DNA from: Paenibacillus sp. oral taxon 786 str. D14
Lineage (GTDB): Bacteria > Bacillota > Bacilli > Paenibacillales > Paenibacillaceae
Direction: 5' to 3'
NCBI RefSeq assembly: GCF_000159955.1
Contig: NZ_GG695975.1
Location: 25,080 to 32,963 of the forward strand
DNA: 7,884 nt
Shown: piece by piece, positions 1-6,772 of the stretch
Layout: every line of letters starts with the position of its first letter
How positions within the stretch are numbered: the stretch's first letter is position 1
The notes under the pieces: model-generated
The model's input: the letters and a program-made list of their open reading frames with translations, nothing else
The model's database searches: none
What the model was told of the DNA's origin: nothing
Program-made: the position numbers and the translations under genes

Positions 1-856
1 ATTTCCTTGGAAGAAACGTAATTTCACTCTCGCGGTCGCATTGATGGACGATGGAAATCAAGCGGGACCGCTCCAGCCGATGGCATTGGAATTCCAAAAT
101 GCCCATCCCTTCCTCGTCCCCGGGTGCTTCGGGACCCAGCCGATAAACGGCCGAACGGTTCAGATATCGAAGCAGCTCCCCCTGGATGGCGGCGCAATGC
201 CGGCTCTTAATCCGCACCGTTAGGGTGAAGATCCCACCTTGGACCGGAAGTTTGACGGCTTCGAAGGCGGACAGGTAGGCGATAACCGAATAGAGGGCCT
301 GCAGAAAGCCAAAATGAAAGCCCGCACCGATCAGGATCAGACAGTTCAGCATCAGCAAGATCCGCTCCGGGGACAATCTGCCATATTGGAGCTGCTTCAC
401 GGCTTTCTCCGCAACGTCCAGCGCCCCTCCAAAACGCAGAGCTAAACCAAGCCCAAGTCCCAGTGATAATCCCCCGATCAGCGCTGCCAGCAGCGGCTCG
501 TCAATCAGGGAAGGATAAGGATGGAGCACAAGCGTCCCCAGTGAAAATACCAATACGCCAATCACAGTGAAGATCCCGTAGGACCCATGGATATTTTTAC
601 GATAGAGAAAGAGTAAGGGCAGATTCAGCAAGAACAAGAACAATCCAAGCCGCATTTCCGTCGTTAACGCCAGCAATGCGGATAAACCGGTCATTCCTCC
701 AACGACGATGCTGTGGGGCATCAGGAACAGCTCTAAGCCGACGGAAGCAAGCGATGCGCCAGCTATGACGCCGGCAGCATGGCCAAACGTCGGAATTAGT
801 GTCTTGAAGCCGCCGCGGGTCTTCCGGGAGGAATGAATTCTTAACTGGTGTTTCAA
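1..856 (-). CDS. YitT-family integral membrane protein (partial, 3' end beyond window)
   Basis: An open frame on the minus strand runs off the left edge; 285 codons are visible and no stop is reached. It begins at a TTG (856-854), preceded on the minus strand by AGGAGG at 864-869, 7 nt away; no ATG or GTG fits. The protein has about five hydrophobic segments, near residues 24-44, 69-86, 92-112, 121-141 and 167-197. The first holds the family-type pattern VGLELFLMPHSIVVGGMTGL, and residues 141-200 fit the YitT pattern of a glycine-rich turn (FGGALDVAEKAVKQ) followed by a membrane segment and an ALYSVIAYL stretch. Residues from about 208 occupy the place of the cytoplasmic DUF2179 domain but match it poorly. 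YitT proteins are about 280-290 residues, so only a few residues should be missing. Their transport role is unknown. The gene lies 146 nt downstream of khtT on the same strand. It is visibly more GC-rich than the dab genes. Family assignment is confident, function is not. Confidence 0.82.
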   Translation of the reverse strand, partial: MKHQLRIHSSRKTRGGFKTLIPTFGHAAGVIAGASLASVGLELFLMPHSIVVGGMTGLSALLALTTEMRLGLFLFLLNLPLLFLYRKNIHGSYGIFTVIGVLVFSLGTLVLHPYPSLIDEPLLAALIGGLSLGLGLGLALRFGGALDVAEKAVKQLQYGRLSPERILLMLNCLILIGAGFHFGFLQALYSVIAYLSAFEAVKLPVQGGIFTLTVRIKSRHCAAIQGELLRYLNRSAVYRLGPEAPGDEEGMGILEFQCHRLERSRLISIVHQCDRESEITFLPRK

Positions 857-863
857 ACCGACC

Positions 864-869
864 CCTCCT
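864..869 (-). promoter_or_regulatory. Ribosome binding site of the YitT-family gene
   Basis: The minus strand reads AGGAGG here, followed by GG and a short spacer to TTG at 856-854. It is a full-strength Shine-Dalgarno match and decides in favour of the TTG start, since no other start codon lies at a suitable distance. Confidence 0.75.
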
Positions 870-923
870 AACTGGATAAACCCATCATCAAGGGCAGGCG
901 GTTCTTATACCAAGCAACGGATA

Positions 924-958
924 GATCGCGGACAGTAGACTATCTGCTCGCCGCGATC
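924..958 (-). repeat. 8-bp inverted repeat between khtT and the YitT-family gene
   Basis: GATCGCGG (924-931) and CCGCGATC (951-958) form a perfect 8-bp inverted repeat around a 19-nt loop; three more pairs (CGG/CCG) can be added outside if a 4-nt bulge is allowed. No T run follows on either strand, so it is not a classical intrinsic terminator. It could be an RNA hairpin in a khtT-yitT transcript or a protein-binding palindrome. Nothing else is visible in the 857-1002 gap. Confidence 0.5.
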
Positions 959-1002
959 CGGGTGAAGGACAAACCGCCTTCAGCATGAGATGATCCAATG
1001 AA

Positions 1003-1494
1003 TTATTTTCCGCTCAATAGGATCTGTCTGATTTGTTGTTGATGGAGACGTTCGCCAAGCACGACCACCGTCGCCTCGGAGGTCAGCATCAGATCAGGTC
1101 CGGGATTGATGTGTTTCTTGTGGTTCTTCTCGATTACGGCGATGATCGTCGCTCCAGAACGCTGACGAATTTTCAACTCGCCAATGGTTTTGCCAATCGC
1201 TTTATAGTTCGAATCTAATTTATACCACTCAATGATCAGATCGCCTAAAGCCACTTCAATGTTCTCCATTGCTGTTGGCTTATATGTCGCACCGCTAATA
1301 ATGGCAGAGATATATCTCGCTTCATCGTCATCCAAAGTGACCATGGAAACGCTGTTGTCCGGATCGTCTTCATCGAAATGTGATAATTCGCGCCGTCCAT
1401 CATTATGAATAACGATCGAGAGTTTGTCGCCGCTGCGGGCCTGGACCACGAATTGTTTACCGATTCCTGGCAGATCTGTTTCTTTGAGATTCAT
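1003..1494 (-). CDS. khtT: KhtT-like K+/H+ antiporter regulatory subunit (TrkA-C/RCK_C)
   Basis: This 163-residue protein closely fits Bacillus KhtT, the soluble subunit that controls the K+/H+ antiporter KhtU. The N-terminal part has the family signature, beginning NLKETDLPGIGKQF, then SGDKL, HNDGRRE and MVTLDDDEAR. Residues from about 76 to 163 form a TrkA-C/RCK_C domain (GKTIGEL, SGATIIAVI, VVVLGE), the domain that binds cyclic-di-AMP in B. subtilis KhtT. The frame is open upstream to 1620, but the ATG at 1494-1492 is chosen: it has GGAGG at 1505-1509 (10 nt away) and gives the usual family length, whereas the 42-residue extension looks non-coding. KhtU would normally follow, but the next gene is the YitT-family gene. 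The protein is probably a regulator of K+ efflux under alkaline or osmotic stress, partner unknown. Family call is strong; partnership is inference. Confidence 0.87.
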   Translation of the reverse strand: MNLKETDLPGIGKQFVVQARSGDKLSIVIHNDGRRELSHFDEDDPDNSVSMVTLDDDEARYISAIISGATYKPTAMENIEVALGDLIIEWYKLDSNYKAIGKTIGELKIRQRSGATIIAVIEKNHKKHINPGPDLMLTSEATVVVLGERLHQQQIRQILLSGK

Positions 1495-1626
1495 TTGAGT
1501 CAAGCCTCCAGTTTTTAAAGTCATTTTTCCATTTTGGGTAATAACAAAATAAGCCTCATGCGATTTCGTTTGAAAAAACGTGAAAGTCCTGCAGGAGACT
1601 GGATCAAAAAAACGATACAACTTCGG

Positions 1627-1980
1627 TTAAGCCACGAACATGCTCGTAAATTTGATGGGCATAAGCAGACGCCGCTTTAACAGCAGGCAGAATAACGGTC
1701 GGAAACACGCCCATGGCGCCAGCAGCATAAAGCTGATCAAGGCCGAGACGGCATCCAGTTGATGCGGGGTTCTGTCGATAAACAGCTTGCCGTAAGACGG
1801 TGTACTATTGAGGCGAAGTGATACCTTGTTCTGCACATGGCCATAATCGGTCTCAAGCGTCTCTTCCCCACGAGACTCTGCATGAACGGGGGATGAAATA
1901 AAGGAAGGGAGGGACAACGCCAGGACCAACGTCAATACCACCACAGCTAACCAACGAAGCCTTAGTTGTTGCGTTGTCAT
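1627..1980 (-). CDS. Small exported protein of unknown function, probably frameshifted
   Basis: The ATG at 1980-1978 has an excellent site, GGGGAGGG at 1988-1995, 7 nt upstream. The 117-residue reading starts with a clear signal peptide: a charged start (LRLRW), a hydrophobic core at about residues 11-28 and a likely cleavage after VHA at about 34. A mature part of about 45 polar residues follows. The last 40 residues (cysteine, leucine and arginine rich) look like an out-of-frame reading. The frame reached by a -1 shift stays open from about 1790 to a TGA at 1606-1604 and looks much more protein-like there, with GAMGVFPTVILPAVKAASAY followed by HQIYEHVRGLTEVV. The shift point would lie around 1720-1760. 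I do not recognise the family. It may be a broken gene, a sequencing error, or a true 117-residue protein. khtT starts 110 nt beyond the alternative stop. Confidence 0.5.
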   Translation of the reverse strand: MTTQQLRLRWLAVVVLTLVLALSLPSFISSPVHAESRGEETLETDYGHVQNKVSLRLNSTPSYGKLFIDRTPHQLDAVSALISFMLLAPWACFRPLFCLLLKRRLLMPIKFTSMFVA

Positions 1981-2010
1981 GCGTCATCCCTCCCCTCGAC
2001 ATCTATTTAC

Positions 2011-2343
2011 TTATCTTAAGGATAGCATATTGGCGTCATTCTTTCCAAAGATATAGGGAAAGCATCGATCCAACTGTTGGTATAATGCAAGCGGATCTTG
2101 GGAAATCTGATACGCTTGTAAGCGTGCGGATTGTTCCAGTGTTAGTACGTCTAATTCAATTAACCGCGCTACGGGTGTTTTGGCCGTGTCGAATGTTTTC
2201 TTTACACGTGCTGCGCAACGCTCCTTGCCTAACAACTTGGGAGTGGGCAAGCAGCAATTGAAATACCGATCAGGCAGGGCAATATTGAAGTTGAGCGCTC
2301 TTCTGTTCCGGGCAGCCATAGCGTTTGCCTCGTTAGTAACATT
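2011..2343 (-). pseudogene. C-terminal remnant of an IS481-like (integrase-core) transposase
   Basis: The frame is open from 2343 (in-frame TAA at 2346-2344) to TAA at 2013-2011. It fits the region after the DDE catalytic core of IS481-type transposases: a PTPKL-gKER-aARVKK block, then TAKTPVARLIELDVLTLEQS, a second block ARLQAYQISQDPLALYQQLD and a short tail. In this family that region has the form KERxGARVxKxYDxxxTPYQRLL...ALNPxxLRRQID. The catalytic core and N-terminus are absent and no start has a convincing ribosome binding site, so it is a dead 3' fragment. No terminal inverted repeat is recognised on either side. It lies directly against the promoter region of the dab operon and upstream of the small exported-protein gene. 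Family level is fairly confident, the exact IS is not. Confidence 0.7.
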
Positions 2344-2366
2344 TTAAACTGAGTGATCGCGCATGA

Positions 2367-2394
2367 TTGACAGATTATTAAGAATTAATATAAA
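2367..2394 (+). promoter_or_regulatory. Sigma-A type promoter of the dab operon
   Basis: TTGACA (2367-2372) and TATAAA (2389-2394) are separated by 16 nt, a near-consensus housekeeping promoter in AT-rich DNA. Transcription would start near 2400 and read into dabB, leaving a leader of roughly 225 nt. A weaker alternative inside the leader is TTGAAC (2472-2477), 18 nt, TAGACT (2496-2501). Confidence 0.6.
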
Positions 2395-2456
2395 CTAGAC
2401 ATATAAATAGTGCAATTCAAGAATGTCTTAGCAAACAGTTAATTTTATTGACTGGG

Positions 2457-2507
2457 TTGAAAAGATAAATCTTGAACTGAGATTACAGAATCAGGTAGAC
2501 TTTTCAA
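2457..2507 (+). repeat. Nested inverted repeats in the dabB leader
   Basis: TTGAAAAG (2457-2464) and CTTTTCAA (2500-2507) are perfect 8-nt inverted repeats. Between them, AATCT (2468-2472) and AGATT (2480-2484) can form an inner hairpin with a 7-nt loop. GATT/AATC at about 2481-2492 offers a competing fold. This suggests a structured RNA leader or an operator for a DNA-binding regulator. Confidence 0.4.
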
Positions 2508-2564
2508 AAGTGCGAGAGATGCTAGTTGAAAGTAAACCGGCAATTTTCTGGAATTCGTGGCATT

Positions 2565-2600
2565 AAGACCGCGGAACCCGAAGTTGTCGGTTTTTTATTT
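2565..2600 (+). terminator. Terminator-like hairpin (possible attenuator) just upstream of dabB
   Basis: AAGACCG (2565-2571) can pair with CGGTTTT (2588-2594), one pair being a G-T wobble, and an inner CGG/CCG mini-stem (2572-2580) lies in the loop. An alternative stem is CCGA (2578-2581) with TCGG (2587-2590). A run of six T, an A and four T (2591-2601) follows. It resembles a weak intrinsic terminator placed at the end of a long leader and 27 nt before the dabB start, as in attenuation systems. Stem strength is modest. Confidence 0.4.
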
Positions 2601-2611
2601 TAGATTTCATT

Positions 2612-2619
2612 GAAAGGAA
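2612..2619 (+). promoter_or_regulatory. Ribosome binding site that fixes the dabB start
   Basis: GAAAGGAA lies 8 nt before GTG at 2628-2630. The in-frame TTG at 2610 lies before this site and has no Shine-Dalgarno sequence of its own (its upstream is a T-rich run). The GTG is therefore the better start. Confidence 0.6.
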
Positions 2620-2627
2620 CGTTGTCT

Positions 2628-4136
2628 GTGCCATTTTCAACTCTTTTTTTGGGATTTCTCGGAGTGTCATTGTTGAGCGGTTTGATGATAATCGGCCTCA
2701 AAGCTCCGTTGAAGTATATTCCGTTTCACCTTGGAATTTTGACACTGCCTCCTGTCATAGCGCTTCTGTCGCTGGTCTTAGCATCTGAGAGCGCAAGCTG
2801 CGGTCCGTTGTACTTTGATCGCTTGTCCTGGCTAATGGCATGGTTTGTCACCACGATCAGTTTTTTTGTACAGAAGTATTCCATGCGCTACTTGCTTGCG
2901 GACCGATCTTATCGTAAATACTTTACCCTATTGACGGTCACTGCAGCAGCTGCTTCGATTACCTGGCTGAGTAACGACTTCCGCTTGTTATTGGCAGGTT
3001 GGGGGGCTACTTTATGGGGATTAACCGGGCTTATCGGTTTGAGGAAAGAATGGCCGGCGACAAGACACGCAGCGGCATTAAGCGGCAAGTTCTTGGCAGG
3101 AAGTTGGGGATTGTTGTCGGTCACGTTGTTGTGGATTGGCTGGAGAACAGGAAATTGGGAGGTTTCGCTACATTCGCAAAGCAGCATGGAAGATCTTCAT
3201 TCACTAGAAAGATTCTTCTTGAATATGCTGCTTGTTATTTCAGTTATGATTCCGGCAGCGCAGTGGCCGTTTCAGCGGTGGTTGCTGGACACCGCTATTG
3301 CGCCAACGCCTATATCTGCAGTCATGCATGCAGGGATTGTGAATGGCGGTGGGATTATCTTGACTCGTTTGGCTCCGCTGGCCACTGAAGATAGTCAACT
3401 GATGCTTTTGGTTATCTCGAGCTTGTCTGTCCTGCTGGGTACCGGAATTATGCTGGTTCAGGTTGATTATAAGCGGCAATTGGTAGGTTCTACTATAGCC
3501 CAGATGGGCTTTATGCTGGTTCAATGTGCGTTAGGATCCTATTGGGCGGCTATTGCTCACGCAGTGCTGCATGGTTTGTTTAAAGCGACACAATTTCTGC
3601 AATCGGGTTCGGTGGCGAAACCTAAAGAACGTGATCCTCACCCTTCCCAGTCTGCGGCAAGTTTATGGGTCATTGCTGGCGGAGCTATCAGTCTTGCGGT
3701 AGGGACAGGAATTTGGATCAGTTCACATGGGGAGTCCTATCAATTGATTAGCGCTGTAATTCTCAGTCTGTCTGCATTCATATCATGGAAGCAACTTGTA
3801 GCTTCCGGTCGCGGCTGGATCAACAAAATAACGGGCATCATATTGATTGCTGGAGCCGCGGTCTTGTTTCAAGTAATTCACAGAGCATTTTATCAACTTT
3901 TGCATACTGCGTTGCCGGAGGGGACAACATTGTCCTTGAATATTGTATTTATTTTCCTGATCATTTTAGTAACATTTAACTTACTTATTGCATGGTTTAT
4001 TCGTAATCGCACATTACCGGTTTCCGTTGTTGTTTATCTTTGGCTTTTGAGGTTAAGTGAACCGCAAAGCAATTCGGTTGAGGTTCGTTCCAGAAGTCCT
4101 ATTTCAACCTCAGTTACAAGGAGGACACAGTACTGA
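2628..4136 (+). CDS. dabB: DabB: NuoL/NdhF-like membrane subunit of the DAB inorganic carbon transporter
   Basis: From the GTG at 2628 the product is 502 residues, close to the Bacillus NdhF/DabB length. It is almost entirely hydrophobic, with about 13-15 membrane segments, and belongs to the proton-antiporter (Proton_antipo_M) family of complex I subunits. Recognisable NuoL-type blocks are PTPISAVMHAGIVNGGGII (residues about 227-245), DYKRQLVGSTIAQMGFML (280-297) and the AHAVLHGLFKATQFLQSGSV stretch (310-329), which includes Lys320. In known DAB systems this subunit anchors DabA and is thought to couple a cation gradient to one-way CO2 hydration. The positions of the NuoL TM5 glutamate and TM7 lysine are Gly126 and Pro209 here, so it is unlikely to pump like complex I. 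No other nuo gene is nearby, which with the adjacent dabA separates it from NADH dehydrogenase, with which it is often mislabelled. Its TGA overlaps the dabA ATG by one base. Confidence 0.9.
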   Translation: MPFSTLFLGFLGVSLLSGLMIIGLKAPLKYIPFHLGILTLPPVIALLSLVLASESASCGPLYFDRLSWLMAWFVTTISFFVQKYSMRYLLADRSYRKYFTLLTVTAAAASITWLSNDFRLLLAGWGATLWGLTGLIGLRKEWPATRHAAALSGKFLAGSWGLLSVTLLWIGWRTGNWEVSLHSQSSMEDLHSLERFFLNMLLVISVMIPAAQWPFQRWLLDTAIAPTPISAVMHAGIVNGGGIILTRLAPLATEDSQLMLLVISSLSVLLGTGIMLVQVDYKRQLVGSTIAQMGFMLVQCALGSYWAAIAHAVLHGLFKATQFLQSGSVAKPKERDPHPSQSAASLWVIAGGAISLAVGTGIWISSHGESYQLISAVILSLSAFISWKQLVASGRGWINKITGIILIAGAAVLFQVIHRAFYQLLHTALPEGTTLSLNIVFIFLIILVTFNLLIAWFIRNRTLPVSVVVYLWLLRLSEPQSNSVEVRSRSPISTSVTRRTQY

Positions 4137-6751
4137 TGAATACAGTTGCCGCATTTGACCAATCGCCAAATTCAGACAAACAATCAGCGCTTTCTCATTT
4201 AAAAATAAATCAATTTGTCCAATCGGCTTTAAAAGTCATCGTTCCGCTTGACCCGATACACCGATTTGCGGCGCGTAGCCCATGGGCGGGGCTGGAAGAG
4301 CAATCATTTGAGCAAACGGCTCGACGGCAAATGCAAATATGTGGAATTGATATTTATCCTAGTGAAGCAATTTTGTGTCAGGCAAAAAATCAAGGCGAAA
4401 TTCGGGAGGAGTTTCTTGAAAAATCAATGCAGAAATGGCTCGATATGCATTTGCCAGATTTGCCCCGAGAGGCGGCAGAGCAGTTTTGCCGAGCTGCACT
4501 TAAGCTGGATCGACCGCCTGAGGCATTATTCGCAACACCCGAGTTATCAGCTTTGGTGCAAAAAGTAAGGCGAACCGGGTTCCAAATTACGGAAAGCTGT
4601 GAATTTCAAACATACAGCAGACGTTTGGAACAACAGTCAGGTATCGAGCTAGCTAGCAAACTGGATCGATTCCTGATTAAATGGTGTAAATTATTTTTGG
4701 ATGAATCTCAAGCTTCATGGCCGATGCCGTTTCGTGAAAATGGATTTTACAACGCATGGAAAAAAATCATTAGGTATGAACCAGGTCTGACGAAAGAGAT
4801 GCGCAAGTTTCTGAAACTTTTGCCAGAAACTTCCGAAGAAACACTTTGGGCCGCTTTGTCTGCATTGAATATTCCGGAGTCCATGATTGAAGGCTATTTA
4901 AAGGCGCACTTGCTTGCCTTGCCTGGCTGGGCTGGCGCGATGCTGTGGCGTTCACAGCACATCAGCAAACCCAATACATTGATGACGGACTATCTTGCAG
5001 TGCGGATTTGGGTGGAGTGGACTTTGCTTCAACCCCATCTTCTGAAGCTGAAGCCCGAAAAAGAGGTTCAAATATCGGTTAAGCCCTTGTTAGCCGAGGC
5101 TATTCATTGGGGCGGAATCCCCTTAAGCTTATGGTCAGAATTATCGGACGAAGAAATCAAAGCGCGCATTATGCTTGCATACGATTTCGATCTTTTCGCC
5201 AAAAAGCGCCTGTTGTTGGAAGCGTGGGAAGAAACCTATGAACATCGTATAAAAGAAATGATTATTTTTTCTGAAGGAAGATCTACTGATCAACATGCAG
5301 CAACCGTTGCAGCTCAATTTGTATTCTGTATCGATGTTCGTTCGGAACCTTTACGACGGAAGATTGAACAGTCTGGACCGTTCGAGACTCTGGGAACGGC
5401 AGGTTTCTTTGGTTTGCCGATCGAGAAATATGAACTCGGATCCGTTCGTCAACATCCTTCCCTGCCAGTTATAAGCAAACCTGAATTAAGGGTTGTTGAA
5501 ATTTCGACTGCCTCAGAGACGGAAAGGTATCAGAACAGAAAACAACTGATTAATTCCATTCATAATGCATTTCAAACAATGAAGCAGAATCTCTTGACCA
5601 GTTTGCTGCTGCCGGAGATCAGTGCCCCGTGGTTCAGCATGCAGTTGTTCTTTCGCAGCATCCTGCCTCGGAAAACGGGGACGTTCATTCGCCAAATTCG
5701 AGAAGCATGGATGAGCAAGCCTGAAACTGATTTTGAAATCTGTCACCGATCTGAATGGCCTGATAGGCTTACTATTGAGGAGAAGGCAGATTATGTAAAG
5801 CAGGCATTAGTTTCTATGGGACTTACTGAACAATTTGCTCCGCTGGTTGTGTTCTGCGGCCATGGCAGCCGGAGTGCCAATAACCCGTATGCAGCTGCAC
5901 TGGATTGCGGCGCTTGCGGAGGAGCATCGGGAGAATTTAATGCACGTGTGCTGGCAAAGCTATGCAATGAACCGGAAATTCGGAATGCTTTGGCAGCAAG
6001 AGGGATATCGATTCCCGAATGTACGGCGTTTGCTGCCGCCGAACATGTCACCACATTGGATGAGATCAACTGGGTATACGTGCCCGAGCTTTCAAAAGAA
6101 GCTTATAGAGCCTTAAATCATGTCCAAAGCGTGCTGCCGGACATAAGCGAACAGGCGAAAGCTGATAGAATAAGCAAATTACCCAACAATAGTCTGATTT
6201 TACACCCTCCTTATGCGGCAGCAGAACGCTTGGCGGAAGATTGGAGCGAGTTGCGCCCGGAATGGGGATTGGCAGGCAATGCTGCAATAATTATAGGAGA
6301 ATGCAGGCTTACTATGAACTGCGATCTTGAGGGGAGAGTATTCCTCCATAATTACGAGTGGCAAAAGGATACGGACGGAGCGATACTTGAAAGTATTATC
6401 GCAGGGCCTGTTCAGGTAGCGCAATGGATTAATTTGCAGTATTATGCGTCTGCGGTTGTACCACACTACTATGGAAGCGGGGATAAAGCTACACAAACCG
6501 TAACTTCCGGTATTGGCGTTATGCAGGGGAATGCCAGCGATTTATTATTTGGTCTTCCCTGGCAAACCGTCATGAGATCGGAGGGGGAATTGTATCATAC
6601 TCCACTGAGATTGCTGGTAGTCATCCAGGCACCTGAAGAATACGTGGATCGATTGTTGAGGCGTGTTCCTGAATTTCGGCAAAAAATAGAGAACAGGTGG
6701 TTGCGTCTGGCATCCATTGATTCGGAAGGACAGTGGAAAAGCTGGTCGTAA
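4136..6751 (+). CDS. dabA: DabA: DUF2309 carbonic-anhydrase-like subunit of the DAB inorganic carbon transporter
   Basis: The 871-residue product is a full-length DUF2309 protein (YbcC in B. subtilis), soluble and without membrane segments. It carries the beta-carbonic-anhydrase-like zinc site known from DabA of Halothiobacillus: Cys398 and Asp400 in FCIDVRSEPLRRK, then His576 in CGHGSRSANNPYAAALDCG and Cys591 in LDCGACGG. The 15-residue distance from the His to the second Cys is the same as in the characterised protein. An N-terminal block (residues about 35-50, PLDPIHRFAARSPWAG) is also typical of the family. With DabB it should hydrate CO2 to bicarbonate at the cytoplasmic face in an energy-coupled, one-way manner, supplying bicarbonate for carboxylases at low CO2. 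The start ATG at 4136 is backed by AAGGAGGA (4118-4125, 10 nt away) inside the end of dabB; the TGATG overlap implies translational coupling. All active-site residues are intact. Confidence 0.95.
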   Translation: MNTVAAFDQSPNSDKQSALSHLKINQFVQSALKVIVPLDPIHRFAARSPWAGLEEQSFEQTARRQMQICGIDIYPSEAILCQAKNQGEIREEFLEKSMQKWLDMHLPDLPREAAEQFCRAALKLDRPPEALFATPELSALVQKVRRTGFQITESCEFQTYSRRLEQQSGIELASKLDRFLIKWCKLFLDESQASWPMPFRENGFYNAWKKIIRYEPGLTKEMRKFLKLLPETSEETLWAALSALNIPESMIEGYLKAHLLALPGWAGAMLWRSQHISKPNTLMTDYLAVRIWVEWTLLQPHLLKLKPEKEVQISVKPLLAEAIHWGGIPLSLWSELSDEEIKARIMLAYDFDLFAKKRLLLEAWEETYEHRIKEMIIFSEGRSTDQHAATVAAQFVFCIDVRSEPLRRKIEQSGPFETLGTAGFFGLPIEKYELGSVRQHPSLPVISKPELRVVEISTASETERYQNRKQLINSIHNAFQTMKQNLLTSLLLPEISAPWFSMQLFFRSILPRKTGTFIRQIREAWMSKPETDFEICHRSEWPDRLTIEEKADYVKQALVSMGLTEQFAPLVVFCGHGSRSANNPYAAALDCGACGGASGEFNARVLAKLCNEPEIRNALAARGISIPECTAFAAAEHVTTLDEINWVYVPELSKEAYRALNHVQSVLPDISEQAKADRISKLPNNSLILHPPYAAAERLAEDWSELRPEWGLAGNAAIIIGECRLTMNCDLEGRVFLHNYEWQKDTDGAILESIIAGPVQVAQWINLQYYASAVVPHYYGSGDKATQTVTSGIGVMQGNASDLLFGLPWQTVMRSEGELYHTPLRLLVVIQAPEEYVDRLLRRVPEFRQKIENRWLRLASIDSEGQWKSWS

Positions 6752-6772
6752 TTAGTAGAGGAGGATAATATT

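Noticed and set aside
41..445. Two plus-strand open frames (60 and 68 residues)
   Set aside because: They lie antisense to the YitT-family gene, have low-complexity Gln/Pro-rich readings and no convincing start sites.
1495..1620. 42-residue N-terminal extension of KhtT
   Set aside because: It has no ribosome site at its start, no resemblance to KhtT, and the ATG at 1494 has a GGAGG site and gives the family length.
2012..2024. Near-palindrome TATCTTAAGGATA upstream of the small exported-protein gene
   Set aside because: It is short, overlaps the end of the transposase remnant and has no adjacent clear promoter, so it cannot be supported as an operator.
1974..2261. Plus-strand open frame of 95 residues
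   Set aside because: It is antisense to the transposase remnant, which has recognisable family blocks on the other strand.
2610..2627. TTG at 2610 as the dabB start
   Set aside because: It has no Shine-Dalgarno site upstream, while GTG at 2628 has GAAAGGAA at a proper distance.
2628..4136. Annotation of this gene as NADH dehydrogenase subunit 5 of complex I
   Set aside because: The homology is real, but the neighbouring DUF2309 gene, absence of other nuo genes, short length and lost charged residues fit DabB.
5791..6116. Overlapping 92- and 93-residue frames inside dabA
   Set aside because: They are shadows of the zinc-site region of dabA, in an alanine-rich GC-rich stretch.
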